DNA of 64,000 nt from Bacilli bacterium (GTDB taxonomy: Bacteria; Bacillota_I; Bacilli_A; ML615J-28; CAG-698). The stretch lies in NCBI GenBank assembly GCA_017962745.1, contig JAGCUR010000012.1:1-64000 (forward strand), given 5' to 3'. The notes beneath the pieces were generated by a model. That model searched no databases. It was not told the origin of the DNA and was given only the letters and a program-made list of their open reading frames with translations. Made by a program: the position numbers and the translations under genes. Shown here one piece after another: positions 25,851-35,280 of the stretch. Position 1 is the first letter of the stretch, and the number at the start of each line of letters is the position of its first letter.

Positions 25851-26981
25851 ATGCAAGAAACAATGGGACAAATTATAAAACGTCTACGTAAAGAAAGAGG
25901 CTTTACACAAGAAGAACTAGCAGAACAAATAGGTGTAACATTTCAAGCAGTGTCAAAGTGGGAAAATGATACAGGCATGCCAGATATTTCACAAGTTGTT
26001 CCACTTGCAACAGTATTTGACGTTAGCACCGATGTGCTTTTCGGATTATTTGGAACAAATACTACTGATGAAGTAAATAAAATAATCGAGGAAGCTTTTG
26101 CACTAGTTACATATCCTGTAACAACTGAAATGGTGAATAGAAAATATGATCGTTTGCATGAAGGTTTAACTCTTTATCCTAACAACACAACTCTTTTAAT
26201 GCATTGCCTTGAAACTGGCATTGCACTTGCATATCCTAAAAACGATATTTATGATAATGAAAATGGAGAAGATATTTATCATAAGTGTATTACAGAAGCA
26301 GATTTGGTAATCAAATATAGCAAAAACACATCCGATGTTATGCGAGCACATATGATTATGGTATTACTTCATGCAGCATATGGAAACTTTGATGAAGCGA
26401 AAGATCACGCAAGCGTATTTCCATGGCGAGCAGATATGACAATTCATAAAATGTATGGATACATTGCAAGATGGGAGAAGAACTTAAGCGAAGAAAATAA
26501 ATGCTTTCAAACAGATTATTTTTATCACATTGAAGCTATGCTTGATGATATTGTTGATATTGCAATGTGTGCTTATAATGAAGAAAAATATGACAATGCG
26601 ATTGAATGTTTAAAACAAGCACTATCTTTTATTGAATTAATATGTAAAGATGAAGAAGTTGTTCCAAGATTTCATGTTCGTGAAGTTGGTGATATCCATT
26701 TATTACTCGCAAAAGTGTATATGAAAACAGGAAAAATTGAAAACACCTTATCAGAATTACGTACAATGGTTGATTATGATTTAAATGAAACTTCAAAATT
26801 TGAATATGGTTGTCAATTGAATTCTCCGCTTCTTCATGATGCTAATTATAATTTTTATTGGAATGGTATGGATTTCAAAGAATCACTAATGATTAAGTTA
26901 AACGATGAGATATTTGATAAAATAAGAGAAACTGAATCCTTTAAAAAGATAATGGATACTGTGCTGAATTACGTAAAGTAG
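25851..26981 (+). CDS. XRE-family regulator with a helical-repeat C-terminal domain
   Basis: A 376-residue protein. Residues 1-65 are a clear XRE HTH (RLRKERGFTQEELAEQIGVTFQAVSKWENDTGMPDIS). The rest is helical with TPR-like spacing (DAIECLKQALSF; LLLAKVYMKTGKIENTLSELRTM), as in gut Firmicutes regulators that sense a peptide or partner protein. AAGGAAG precedes the ATG; a second ATG four codons later is possible. No adjacent target gene is obvious; the 5' leader dyad suggests self-control. Confidence 0.85.
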   Translation: MQETMGQIIKRLRKERGFTQEELAEQIGVTFQAVSKWENDTGMPDISQVVPLATVFDVSTDVLFGLFGTNTTDEVNKIIEEAFALVTYPVTTEMVNRKYDRLHEGLTLYPNNTTLLMHCLETGIALAYPKNDIYDNENGEDIYHKCITEADLVIKYSKNTSDVMRAHMIMVLLHAAYGNFDEAKDHASVFPWRADMTIHKMYGYIARWEKNLSEENKCFQTDYFYHIEAMLDDIVDIAMCAYNEEKYDNAIECLKQALSFIELICKDEEVVPRFHVREVGDIHLLLAKVYMKTGKIENTLSELRTMVDYDLNETSKFEYGCQLNSPLLHDANYNFYWNGMDFKESLMIKLNDEIFDKIRETESFKKIMDTVLNYVK

Positions 26982-27126
26982 GGGGTACGCAAATTGTATT
27001 AAAATACCTCATCTTACACATATATGTGATGTATCCGAACACCAAAGATTATATAGTTATCTTGGAAGTTTTGGTACTAGAGATAGATTTACAAGATTAA
27101 ACAGAGTTTCATATTTCTGTTATTAA
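26977..27126 (+). pseudogene. Possible remnant of a coding sequence
   Basis: A frame without a start codon stays open over 49 codons and reads like protein near its end (LYSYLGSFGTRDRFTRLNRV) before a TAA. Base composition here is also less extreme than in true spacers. No family was recognised. It could be the tail of a deleted gene or chance. Confidence 0.25.
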
Positions 27127-27169
27127 TTAATAATTTAATGTATAATGAAAGTGTATGGAGGAAGACTAG

Positions 27170-27964
27170 ATGAAATTAAGCAATGACGTAAATCTGCCAA
27201 GTGTTGGACTTGGAACTTGGCTAATCGAAAATAGTAAAGTAAGCGAAGTAGTTAAAAATGCAATAGCAATTGGATACCGTCATATCGATACTGCGCAAGC
27301 TTATGAAAATGAAGAAGGCGTTGGTAAAGGGATAAAAGTTGCTGGCATCAAAAGAGAAGATATTTTTGTAACTACTAAAGTAGCAGCAGAAATTAAAGAT
27401 TATAAAAAAGCTAAAGAATCAATTGAAGAATCTTTGAAAAAACTTGATATGGATTATGTAGATTTATTGTTAATCCACTGTCCAGTTCCATGGGATGAAT
27501 ATGGATCAGGTAGGTATAACTATTTCAAAGAAAACGTAGAAGTATGGAAAGCATTAGAAGAAGCATATAGTGAAGGTAAAGCTAGATCAATTGGTGTTTC
27601 TAATTTCCAAATTAGTGATTTAGAAAATATCTTTAATAACTGTAAGATTAAACCAATGGTTAATCAAGTATATGCTTCTCCTACCCAAGTACCATTTGAA
27701 CTAGTAAACTATTGTAAAGAGCATGATATTGTCTTTGAAGCATATTCACCACTTTCGCATGGTAAAGCAAAAGATAATAAACTAATTCAAGAGGTAGCTA
27801 CTAAAAACAATAAATCATTTAGTCAAATATGCTTAAAGTACTTACTAGCTAAAGACTTAGTTGTTTTACCTAAAGCATCAAGTTATGATCACTTAAAAGA
27901 AAACTTTGATTTAGATTTTAAGTTAAGTGAAGAAGATATCAAATTAATTGATGAGAATAATTAA
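27170..27964 (+). CDS. Aldo/keto reductase
   Basis: A 264-residue NADPH-dependent reductase of carbonyl compounds. The catalytic tetrad is visible: D40 and Y45 in HIDTAQAYENE, K70 in VTTKV, H103 in LLIHCPV; IGVSNF and VLPKASS are cofactor-binding segments. It fits the 2,5-diketo-gluconate reductase/YvgN-like branch, physiological substrate unknown. It is a single-gene unit: TATAAT at 27141-27146, GGAGG before the start, and a strong terminator behind. Confidence 0.92.
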   Translation: MKLSNDVNLPSVGLGTWLIENSKVSEVVKNAIAIGYRHIDTAQAYENEEGVGKGIKVAGIKREDIFVTTKVAAEIKDYKKAKESIEESLKKLDMDYVDLLLIHCPVPWDEYGSGRYNYFKENVEVWKALEEAYSEGKARSIGVSNFQISDLENIFNNCKIKPMVNQVYASPTQVPFELVNYCKEHDIVFEAYSPLSHGKAKDNKLIQEVATKNNKSFSQICLKYLLAKDLVVLPKASSYDHLKENFDLDFKLSEEDIKLIDENN

Positions 27965-27998
27965 AGAATAGACTACGCAAGTAGTCTATTCTTTTTTT
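27965..27998 (+). terminator. Terminator of the aldo/keto reductase gene
   Basis: A 12-bp stem (27965-27976 with 27981-27992), GCAA tetraloop, seven-T tail after one C. Confidence 0.92.
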
Positions 27999-28064
27999 CC
28001 TTTTCTCTCGCAAATTTCACAATATTTAATTATAATAATAATAGATACGTAAGAAGGTAACAAA

Positions 28065-28880
28065 ATGAGAGCAGATTTACACATGCATACAGTTAATTCT
28101 GATGGTGTTTATACTGTCGGTGAAGTTGTTGATATGGCAAAAAGGGCAGGACTAGACTATATTGCTGTCACTGACCACGATAACTTCACAGATACGACGG
28201 AGTTTCGCCATTCGATTAAAACTATTTATGGGATTGAATTAAGTACAACTCATAACGGTGAAGCGATTCATGTCTTAGGCTATTTTAAAGAAAGACCTCC
28301 TAAATGGTTTGTAGATAAACTAGAGGAATTTAAAAAGGTAAGACTTGAAAGAGCTTTAAGAATGTTAGAGTTAATCGATGAACATTTTGGAATTAAACTA
28401 GATCCTAAATTTGTTTATGAAGCTAATTCAATTACAAGAGGCTCTATTGGGCGTGAGATTGTAAAACAAGCCGAAGGTAAATATACTAAATCATATGTTT
28501 TTAAAAACTTTATCGGTCATGGCTGTAAAGCATATATTCCAGCTTTAAAGATTGAAACTGAAGTTGGTATTAAAATGATTAAAGATGCAGGGGGTTTAGC
28601 TGTACTTGCTCATCCGATGTTATATAAAACGGAAAATATGATGGAAGTAATTAAAATGGGCTTTGATGGAGTTGAAGCCATCTACCCACATTTTCATGAA
28701 GATATTCAAAAATATCGTGACCTAGCTGGTAAGTATCAAATTAGATTTATTACTGGTGGATCTGATTTTCATAATTTAGTCGGCCCAGATGATGGATCAA
28801 ACCATGGCAATATTGGTGATTCGTATATTGAAGGTAATGACCTAATTAAGTTTTTAGGAGAACTAGGTTATGAACGTTAG
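28065..28880 (+). CDS. PHP-domain phosphoesterase (TrpH/RnaAM-like)
   Basis: A 271-residue protein. DLHMHT-NSDG at the start, AVTDHDN near 40, LAHPMLY near 185 and GGSDFHN near 235 are the metal-binding motifs of the PHP domain. The YciV/TrpH branch removes phosphate from nucleoside 3',5'-bisphosphates or trims short RNA; that assignment rests on length and motif order. It overlaps rsmB by 11 bases and begins the translation/maturation run. Confidence 0.88.
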   Translation: MRADLHMHTVNSDGVYTVGEVVDMAKRAGLDYIAVTDHDNFTDTTEFRHSIKTIYGIELSTTHNGEAIHVLGYFKERPPKWFVDKLEEFKKVRLERALRMLELIDEHFGIKLDPKFVYEANSITRGSIGREIVKQAEGKYTKSYVFKNFIGHGCKAYIPALKIETEVGIKMIKDAGGLAVLAHPMLYKTENMMEVIKMGFDGVEAIYPHFHEDIQKYRDLAGKYQIRFITGGSDFHNLVGPDDGSNHGNIGDSYIEGNDLIKFLGELGYER

Positions 28881-30135
28881 AAAATTAGCGCTCGATGCGA
28901 TTGTAAAGATATTATATGATGGCGGCTATTCAAATATTGTCATTAATGATACTTTAAAAAAGTATGAGTTAAATGAAGTAGATAGAGCGCTCTTTACGAG
29001 ATTAGTACTTGGGACTGTAGAAAAGAAGATTACTTTAGAGTATTATTTAAAACCATATTTAAGAAAGAAAACTAAAACTTGGGTATATTGCTTACTTTTA
29101 ATGAGTATCTATCAACTAGTATATTTAGATATCCCTGATTATGCCGTTGTAAATGAGGCGGTCGATATGGCTTCCGTTAGAGACAGAAGTTTTGGATCTT
29201 TTGTTAATGGGGTATTAAGAGCATTCCAAAGAAACGAAAGACCTAATATTGAAGCGCTAAAAGGAATGGAATATTTAAGCATTAAATATTCATATCCAGA
29301 ATGGCTAGTAGCATATCTTTTGAAAGATTATGATGAAGCTACTTTAGAAAAAGTATTTATGCATAACGATAACCCCAAAGCGATGGCTATTAGGGTAAAT
29401 ACACTTAAAGCTACTAAAGAAGAAATCTTTAATTATTTAGATGAAAAAGGAATTGGCTACGCTGAATCAAAGTTTGTAGATAACGGAATTGTAATTGAAG
29501 ATACAATTATTAGAGATAAAATCTTTACTAGTGGTAAAGTAACTATTCAAGATTTAGCTAGTCAAAAAGTAGCTGAAGCCCTAAATCCAAAAAAAGAATC
29601 AATCGTTTTAGATTTATGTGCAGCACCAGGTAGCAAAACTGCTCACCTGGCAAGCATTATGGAAAACAGTGGTACCATTTATGCGTGCGATATTTATCCA
29701 CACAAAATAAAACTAATGCAATCTAACTTTAATAGATTAGGGGTAACTAGTGCCTCTTGCCAACAAATTGATGCTAGGCGTTTAAAAGATTATGTGAAAG
29801 CTAAATCATTTGATTATATCTTAGCAGACTTACCTTGCTCAGGACTTGGAGTAATGGGCCATAAGGTAGATATTAGATATAATATTACTTTATCTTCCAT
29901 TGAAGATATTATTAGCCTACAAGCTGAAATATTAGAATCAATCCATGATTTATTAAAAGTAAATGGGGAAATGGTTATTAGTACTTGTACATTTAATAAA
30001 GATGAAAATGAAAGACAAGTAGCCCGCTTTATTGCAAACCATCCTAACTATGAAGTGTTAGAAGAAGCTACCTATTTACCATATGAATATGGAACTGATG
30101 GATTTTATATTTGTAAATTAAGAAGAAATTATTAG
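28870..30135 (+). CDS. rsmB: 16S rRNA m5C967 methyltransferase
   Basis: A 421-residue protein: an N-terminal NusB-like helical domain (residues 1-130) and a SAM-dependent methyltransferase domain. LDLCAAPGSKTAHLA binds SAM, catalytic C323 is in DLPCSG, and C373 in STCTFN releases the product. It methylates C967 of 16S rRNA (E. coli numbering). Its start lies inside the PHP gene; rlmN follows after 7 bases, the order known from Bacillus. Confidence 0.94.
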   Translation: MNVRKLALDAIVKILYDGGYSNIVINDTLKKYELNEVDRALFTRLVLGTVEKKITLEYYLKPYLRKKTKTWVYCLLLMSIYQLVYLDIPDYAVVNEAVDMASVRDRSFGSFVNGVLRAFQRNERPNIEALKGMEYLSIKYSYPEWLVAYLLKDYDEATLEKVFMHNDNPKAMAIRVNTLKATKEEIFNYLDEKGIGYAESKFVDNGIVIEDTIIRDKIFTSGKVTIQDLASQKVAEALNPKKESIVLDLCAAPGSKTAHLASIMENSGTIYACDIYPHKIKLMQSNFNRLGVTSASCQQIDARRLKDYVKAKSFDYILADLPCSGLGVMGHKVDIRYNITLSSIEDIISLQAEILESIHDLLKVNGEMVISTCTFNKDENERQVARFIANHPNYEVLEEATYLPYEYGTDGFYICKLRRNY

Positions 30136-30142
30136 AGGTATT

Positions 30143-31177
30143 ATGAACATTTACGGATTAACTAGAGTAAAGCTAGAAGATAAATTAAAAGAGGTTGGGG
30201 AAAAGCCTTTCCGTGCAACCCAAATTTTTGAATGGCTTTATAAAAAAGGGGTTAATTCGTTTGACCAAATGAGTAATATTTCTAAAGCATCAATTGAGAT
30301 TTTAAAACAAACATTTAGTATTGATTTAATAAAATTAGTTAAAAAACAAGTATCACGCGATGGGACTAGAAAATTCTTATTTGCATTAAGTGATGGTAAT
30401 CATGTGGAAGCGGTATTGATGAAGCATGATTATGGCAATAGCGTATGCGTATCTAGTCAAGTAGGATGCGCAATGGGTTGTAAGTTTTGTGCTAGTGGTA
30501 AATTTGGCAAAGTCAGAAACTTAGAAGTAGATGAAATGGTTAGTGAAATACTAATGGTAGCTAGTGACTTAGAAAAAGATGAAGAAAGATTAAGCCATGT
30601 AGTTATTATGGGAATAGGCGAACCATTTGAAAATTATGATAATGTTTTATACTTTATTAGAATTATTAATGATGCTAAAGGATTAGAGATTGGATCAAGA
30701 CATATTACAGTATCGACTTGCGGAATTGTGCCAAAGATTTATGAATTTGCTAATTTTGATTTGCAAGTAAACTTAGCAATTAGTCTACATTTTCCAAATA
30801 ATGATTTAAGATGTCAATTTATGCCAGTTAATAAAGCATATCCACTAGAACAGTTGATTGAAGCACTAAAGTATTATTTTAATAAAACTAGTAGAAGAGT
30901 AACTTTTGAATATATTTTACTTGATGGTATTAATGATACTAAGAAGTGTATGGAAGAATTAGCATCTATTACCAAAGAAGTAACTAGTTATGTTAACTTA
31001 ATCCCACTAAATGAAACTGATGGTAAATTTAAACCTACTCCACTAACCAAAGCAAATGCTTTTAAAGATGGCTTATTAAAACTAGGCGTTAATGCCACTT
31101 TAAGAAAAGAACATGGTAGTGATATTGATGCTGCTTGTGGACAACTACGTATTAAAGAAGGTCGCTTAAATGGATAG
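30143..31177 (+). CDS. rlmN: Dual-specificity RNA methyltransferase RlmN
   Basis: A 344-residue radical SAM enzyme that methylates C2 of A2503 in 23S rRNA and A37 in some tRNAs. The cluster-binding cysteines are C109, C113 and C116 (GCAMGCKFCASG), with the GIGEPFENYDN and ACGQLR motifs near the end; the last contains the second catalytic cysteine. An AGAGGT site precedes the start. It overlaps rsgA by 8 bases, where most Firmicutes have prpC and prkC between them. Confidence 0.95.
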   Translation: MNIYGLTRVKLEDKLKEVGEKPFRATQIFEWLYKKGVNSFDQMSNISKASIEILKQTFSIDLIKLVKKQVSRDGTRKFLFALSDGNHVEAVLMKHDYGNSVCVSSQVGCAMGCKFCASGKFGKVRNLEVDEMVSEILMVASDLEKDEERLSHVVIMGIGEPFENYDNVLYFIRIINDAKGLEIGSRHITVSTCGIVPKIYEFANFDLQVNLAISLHFPNNDLRCQFMPVNKAYPLEQLIEALKYYFNKTSRRVTFEYILLDGINDTKKCMEELASITKEVTSYVNLIPLNETDGKFKPTPLTKANAFKDGLLKLGVNATLRKEHGSDIDAACGQLRIKEGRLNG

Positions 31178-32036
31178 GCTAGGATTAATTATTAAATCTA
31201 TTAGTGGCGAATATGTAGTGGAAGTGGATGGGGCTGAATATACTTGTAAGCCAATTGGGTTATTTAGATATAAAAAAATAACACCGCGTGTTGGTGATAA
31301 ATGCATAATTGATTATGTAGATGGGGCTTGGGTAATTAAAGATATCAAAAAGAGAAAGAATGAACTAGTTAGACCGGTAGTTGCTAATATCGATAAAGTA
31401 ATTATTGTAACATCTTTAACGGAACCTGATTTAAACTTAAACTTATTAGATCGATTAATTTGCCAAGTAGAATATAGCGATATTCCCATTGTCTTAGTAT
31501 TTAGTAAAGCTGATTTAGTAAATATTGATGATTATAAAGAAATAATCGAATATTATAAAAGTATTGATTATAAAGTATATACTACACCAACGGAAGTTAC
31601 CCAGCTAAAACAAGAATTTAATGATTGTATATGCGTGCTAGCAGGACAGAGTGGAGTTGGTAAAAGTAATTTAATCAATAATCTTGATTTAGGAATTAGC
31701 TTGAAAACAGGTGAGATTAGTAATGCGCTAGGTAGAGGTAAACATACAACTAGACATACAGAGTTATATAAAATAGGAAGTGGCTATTTAGCCGATACGC
31801 CAGGCTTTGGGGCATTAGACTTAGAAATGGATGAAGCAACATTATCACAAACGTTTAAAGAGTTCTTTAAACTTAGATGTAAATATAATCCATGCTACCA
31901 TTTAGCAGAACCTGGGTGTAAAATTAAAGAGGAAGTAGATAATGGTCATATCCTAAAGAGTAGATATGATAATTACTTATTATTCTTAAAAGAAATAAAA
32001 GAAACAAAACAGAAAAATATTTATAAAAAGAAATAG
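31170..32036 (+). CDS. rsgA: Ribosome small-subunit biogenesis GTPase RsgA
   Basis: A 288-residue circularly permuted GTPase: an OB-fold N-terminus, then G4 FSKADL, G1 AGQSGVGKSNLIN and G3 DTPGFG, and a zinc motif RCKYNPCYHLAEPGC. It helps finish the 30S decoding centre. An AAGAAGG-type ribosome site lies in the end of rlmN. The next gene, rpe, starts 9 bases later with TAGGAGG. Confidence 0.95.
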   Translation: MDRLGLIIKSISGEYVVEVDGAEYTCKPIGLFRYKKITPRVGDKCIIDYVDGAWVIKDIKKRKNELVRPVVANIDKVIIVTSLTEPDLNLNLLDRLICQVEYSDIPIVLVFSKADLVNIDDYKEIIEYYKSIDYKVYTTPTEVTQLKQEFNDCICVLAGQSGVGKSNLINNLDLGISLKTGEISNALGRGKHTTRHTELYKIGSGYLADTPGFGALDLEMDEATLSQTFKEFFKLRCKYNPCYHLAEPGCKIKEEVDNGHILKSRYDNYLLFLKEIKETKQKNIYKKK

Positions 32037-32045
32037 GAGGAATAT

Positions 32046-32693
32046 ATGGCTAAAGTTGCACCATCAATTTTATCAGCTAACTTTAATAACTTAATTGAGG
32101 AAATTAAAAGTGTTGATAATGCCAAGTATTTACATATCGATGTAATGGATGGTAAGTTTGTTCCAAACATTACCATTGGACCACTTGTCATGAAAAACTT
32201 CAAAAAAGAAATTAATAATATGGTTATGGATGTGCATTTGATGATCGCTGATCCAGTTAAATATGCACCTGATTTTGTAAAGGCGGGAGCAGATATTATT
32301 ACTTTCCACTATGAAGCAGTGAAGTTTGCAGAACCGGCAATTGATGCTATTAGAGAATTAGGCGTTAAAGTAGGTATATCAATTAAGCCATTAACTGATA
32401 TTAATGTCTTAGATGATTTACTAGATAAAGTTGATTTAATATTAATTATGAGCGTAGAACCGGGCTTTGGTGGCCAAGCATTTATTCCTAGCGCTTTAGA
32501 TAAAATTAAATACTTAGCTGATAAAAGAAAACAAAATGGCTACAACTACTTAATTGAAGTAGATGGTGGTATCAATAAAGAAACAGCAAAACAGTGTATA
32601 GAAGCAGGAGTTGATATTTTAGTAGCTGGCTCATATATCTTCTCATCAAACAATCGAAAAGCATTAATCGAGGAAATAGAAAATGATAATTAA
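32046..32693 (+). CDS. rpe: Ribulose-phosphate 3-epimerase
   Basis: A 215-residue TIM-barrel enzyme interconverting ribulose 5-phosphate and xylulose 5-phosphate in the pentose phosphate pathway. APSILSANF, HIDVMDGKFVPN, DVHLMI, MSVEPGFGGQ and EVDGGIN carry the metal and phosphate ligands. It overlaps thiN by 11 bases. Confidence 0.96.
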   Translation: MAKVAPSILSANFNNLIEEIKSVDNAKYLHIDVMDGKFVPNITIGPLVMKNFKKEINNMVMDVHLMIADPVKYAPDFVKAGADIITFHYEAVKFAEPAIDAIRELGVKVGISIKPLTDINVLDDLLDKVDLILIMSVEPGFGGQAFIPSALDKIKYLADKRKQNGYNYLIEVDGGINKETAKQCIEAGVDILVAGSYIFSSNNRKALIEEIENDN

Positions 32694-33288
32694 AATAGTA
32701 TGTAATGGCGATGATTCATTTTCTAAATTATATAGCCATGAAGAAAATGAATTCATCATCGGTGTAGATGGTGGCTGTAAAGTATTAATTGATAATAATG
32801 TGGATATTGATTTAGCAATGGGTGACTTTGATAGTTTCCCATTAGAAGAAGCAAGAAAATATACTAAACATATATTAGTTCTAAGAAAAGACAAAGATAA
32901 ATCAGACTTAGATATGGTTCTAGATCAAGTCCATACATTATATGATGTAACTAAAATCATCATCTATAATGCAACAGGCGGAAGGCTAGATCACTACCAC
33001 GGTATTATTAATGCTTTATGCAAAGAAGAAAAGTATCCAATTGAAGTAGTTAATGCAACTAATTACATTACTACTTTCTATGGAGAAAAAGAATTTGTTA
33101 ATGATGGGTATAAATATTTTTCATTCTTTGCTTTAGAAGATAATACAATAATTACGATTGTGGATTTTAAATATCAAATTCAATCGCATACCTTAAATAG
33201 ATTTGATAACTTATGCTTATCAAATGAATTAGAAAATAAAGGTGTTGTAAGGACTAATAAAAAAATCATAATGTATAAGAGTAAATAG
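32683..33288 (+). CDS. thiN: Thiamine pyrophosphokinase
   Basis: A 201-residue enzyme that transfers pyrophosphate from ATP to thiamine. GVDGGCKVLI, MGDFDSF and KDKSDLDMVLD are the substrate and metal motifs, and NATGGRLDH follows. It closes the rsmB-rlmN-rsgA-rpe-thiN run and is followed by a strong terminator. No thiamine synthesis or transport gene is in the window. Confidence 0.94.
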   Translation: MIIKIVCNGDDSFSKLYSHEENEFIIGVDGGCKVLIDNNVDIDLAMGDFDSFPLEEARKYTKHILVLRKDKDKSDLDMVLDQVHTLYDVTKIIIYNATGGRLDHYHGIINALCKEEKYPIEVVNATNYITTFYGEKEFVNDGYKYFSFFALEDNTIITIVDFKYQIQSHTLNRFDNLCLSNELENKGVVRTNKKIIMYKSK

Positions 33289-33289
33289 A

Positions 33290-33330
33290 AAAAAAGCGCA
33301 TAAAGTAGATTGTTATTTATGCGCTTTTTT
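33290..33330 (+). terminator. Terminator after thiN
   Basis: A 15-bp perfect stem (33290-33304 with 33316-33330) and an 11-base loop; the right arm ends in six T. Confidence 0.92.
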
Positions 33331-33362
33331 GTTATAATGTTTTTATAGTATGGAGTTATAAT

Positions 33363-34097
33363 ATGGATAAAAAGATTAGCGAACTTTTAGAAATTATTAA
33401 AGATTCTAAACGCATTGTTTTTATGACAGGAGCAGGAGTTAGTGTACCATCAGGTATTCCTGATTTCAGAAGTGCTAATGGTCTTTATTCTACAAAATAT
33501 GGTGACTTAAATCCCGAGACGATTATTAGTCATTCTTTTTTTGAAAGATACCCTGATGAGTTTTATCGCTTTTATCGCGATAAAATGGTTTATGAGAAAG
33601 CTTTACCTAACGTAATTCATAAAACGATGGCGCTTTTAGAAAGATGCGGAAAATCGTTAGGCGTTGTTACGCAAAACATTGATGGTCTTCACCAAATGGG
33701 TGGATCAAACGATGTTTTAGAATTACATGGTACTATTTTAAAAAATAGATGCCTTAATTGTGGAAAGTCTTTTGGCTTAGAAAAAATCGTTAATAGTGAT
33801 GGCGTACCGAGATGCGAATGCGGTGGTATCATTAAACCAGAAGTTGTTTTATACGAAGAAGGCTTAGATTATGATTGCTTGCGTAGATCAGTAGACCGCA
33901 TTAGAAATGCGGATACTTTAATCGTAGTTGGGACTAGCTTAGTTGTTAACCCGGCTGCAAGCCTAGTTAGCTATTTTGGAGGTCATAAATTCATTATCAT
34001 TACAATGAGTGAAACGCCATATGATAAATATGCAGATTTAATCATCAGAGACAAAGCAGAAGTAGTATTTGAAGCGATTAGAAAGGAATATGAATAA
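33363..34097 (+). CDS. NAD-dependent protein deacylase, Sir2 family
   Basis: A 244-residue sirtuin. MTGAGVSVPSGIPDFRS binds NAD, TQNIDGLHQMGGS and ELHGTI hold the catalytic His, and four cysteines (CLNCGK, CECGG) form the zinc site. It removes acyl groups from lysines using NAD. TATAAT (33333-33338) lies right after the thiN terminator and TGGAG precedes the start. It shares one base with the next gene's start (TAATG). Confidence 0.94.
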   Translation: MDKKISELLEIIKDSKRIVFMTGAGVSVPSGIPDFRSANGLYSTKYGDLNPETIISHSFFERYPDEFYRFYRDKMVYEKALPNVIHKTMALLERCGKSLGVVTQNIDGLHQMGGSNDVLELHGTILKNRCLNCGKSFGLEKIVNSDGVPRCECGGIIKPEVVLYEEGLDYDCLRRSVDRIRNADTLIVVGTSLVVNPAASLVSYFGGHKFIIITMSETPYDKYADLIIRDKAEVVFEAIRKEYE

Positions 34098-35170
34098 TGT
34101 TTTTAACAGGATTTTTTGATACAACACCAATGATTATTATTTTATTTATCATTGGTTTGTTATTAATAATAAAAGGTGGAGACTGGTTTGTGGATGCAGC
34201 GAGCTGGATCGCCGAAAAATCAGGCATCCCTAAATTTATAATTGGAGCAACCATTGTATCTATTGCTACAACATTGCCTGAACTAATTGTATCAATTATT
34301 GCGGCAGTAGAAGGGCATGGCTTGCTTGTAAGTGGCGATAATGTAGCTGCGCTTGAAAGCGTTGATATGGCAATCGGAAATGCAATCGGATCCGTTAATG
34401 CTAATAGTGGTTTGATTATGGCAATATCACTAATCTTTATGCCAGCAGTAATTAAGAGAAAAGAATTTTGGGTAAAGCCAGTATTATTAATGGCTACAAT
34501 TATCGTTTTATTCTTAGCAAGCTTAAAGGGTGAACTTACTCCAATTGGATCAATATTTGTTTTATTAATGCTAGTAATATTCTTTGTGGAGAACACAATT
34601 AGCGCGAAGAAGCAAATGAATCTTCCAACCGAAGATGATATTGAAGAACAACAAGTCGAAGAAGAAATAATTGAAGCAAAAGGTATTTTAAAGAAGTTTG
34701 CAGCAAAGCATGAAATTCTTGCTAATATCATCATGTTTATTTTAGGAGCTGCCGGCATTGTAATCGGTGCAAGACTATTAGTTGATAAAGGAACCCAAAT
34801 TGCGGTTATGTTAAAAGTGCCTACTAAAATCATCGCTTTAACGATGGTAGCAATTGGCACATCGCTTCCAGAACTTGTCACTACAATTAGTGCGCTTGTC
34901 AAGAAGCAATCTGATTTATCAGTTGGTAATATCTTCGGTGCTAATTTAATCGATATGGCATTAATTTTACCAGTATGCTCATTTATCTTTGGTGCAGGTC
35001 TACCTGTGAATAATAACGTATTATATTTAGATATGGCATTTGCTCTAGGTTTAGTTGCAATCGCTGTTGTACCTACAATTATTAGAGGTAAGTTTAGCCG
35101 CATTCAAGGCTTTGCATTATTTGCAACATACGTAGTTTATATCGTATTATCGTCAATATTACATTTATAA
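34097..35170 (+). CDS. Calcium/sodium antiporter (CaCA family)
   Basis: A 357-residue membrane protein of about ten helices in two inverted halves. The alpha repeats are ATIVSIATTLPELIVSI (first) and TMVAIGTSLPELVTTI (second), each followed by GN-n-FG/IGS motifs that coordinate Ca2+ and Na+. It resembles YrbG. The loop between halves is acidic (DDIEEQQVEEEIIEA). It is translationally coupled to the sirtuin gene. Confidence 0.92.
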   Translation: MFLTGFFDTTPMIIILFIIGLLLIIKGGDWFVDAASWIAEKSGIPKFIIGATIVSIATTLPELIVSIIAAVEGHGLLVSGDNVAALESVDMAIGNAIGSVNANSGLIMAISLIFMPAVIKRKEFWVKPVLLMATIIVLFLASLKGELTPIGSIFVLLMLVIFFVENTISAKKQMNLPTEDDIEEQQVEEEIIEAKGILKKFAAKHEILANIIMFILGAAGIVIGARLLVDKGTQIAVMLKVPTKIIALTMVAIGTSLPELVTTISALVKKQSDLSVGNIFGANLIDMALILPVCSFIFGAGLPVNNNVLYLDMAFALGLVAIAVVPTIIRGKFSRIQGFALFATYVVYIVLSSILHL

Positions 35171-35186
35171 AGAAGGAGGAATTTAT

Positions 35187-35255
35187 ATGGACGGGTATGG
35201 ATCGTGTTATTTTGAAACATTAAAAATTAAATATATCTGTCTAAATAAATTCTAA
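35187..35255 (+). CDS. Putative 22-residue leader peptide before mgtE
   Basis: ATG 35187 has a near-perfect AAGGAGGA ribosome site 7 bases upstream and the frame ends in TAA at 35253. The peptide begins MDGYGSCYFETLK. Its stop lies within the loop of a hairpin (35234-35246 with 35268-35280, 12 of 13 paired) whose right arm ends right before the mgtE ribosome site. The layout suggests translation-dependent control of mgtE, though no homologue was recognised. Confidence 0.4.
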   Translation: MDGYGSCYFETLKIKYICLNKF

Positions 35256-35280
35256 AGATAGATTTTCATTTAGCCAGATA
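35234..35280 (+). promoter_or_regulatory. Leader hairpin upstream of mgtE
   Basis: Arms TATCTGTCTAAAT and ATTTAGCCAGATA pair with a single mismatch around a 21-base loop. The mgtE ribosome site AGAAGGAGG starts directly after the right arm. Confidence 0.5.

Noticed and set aside
34078-35103. A 341-codon open frame on the minus strand
   Set aside because: It is antisense to the CaCA exchanger gene over its whole length, is low-complexity (Ile/Ser/Pro-rich) and has no ribosome site; the plus-strand frame has clear family motifs.
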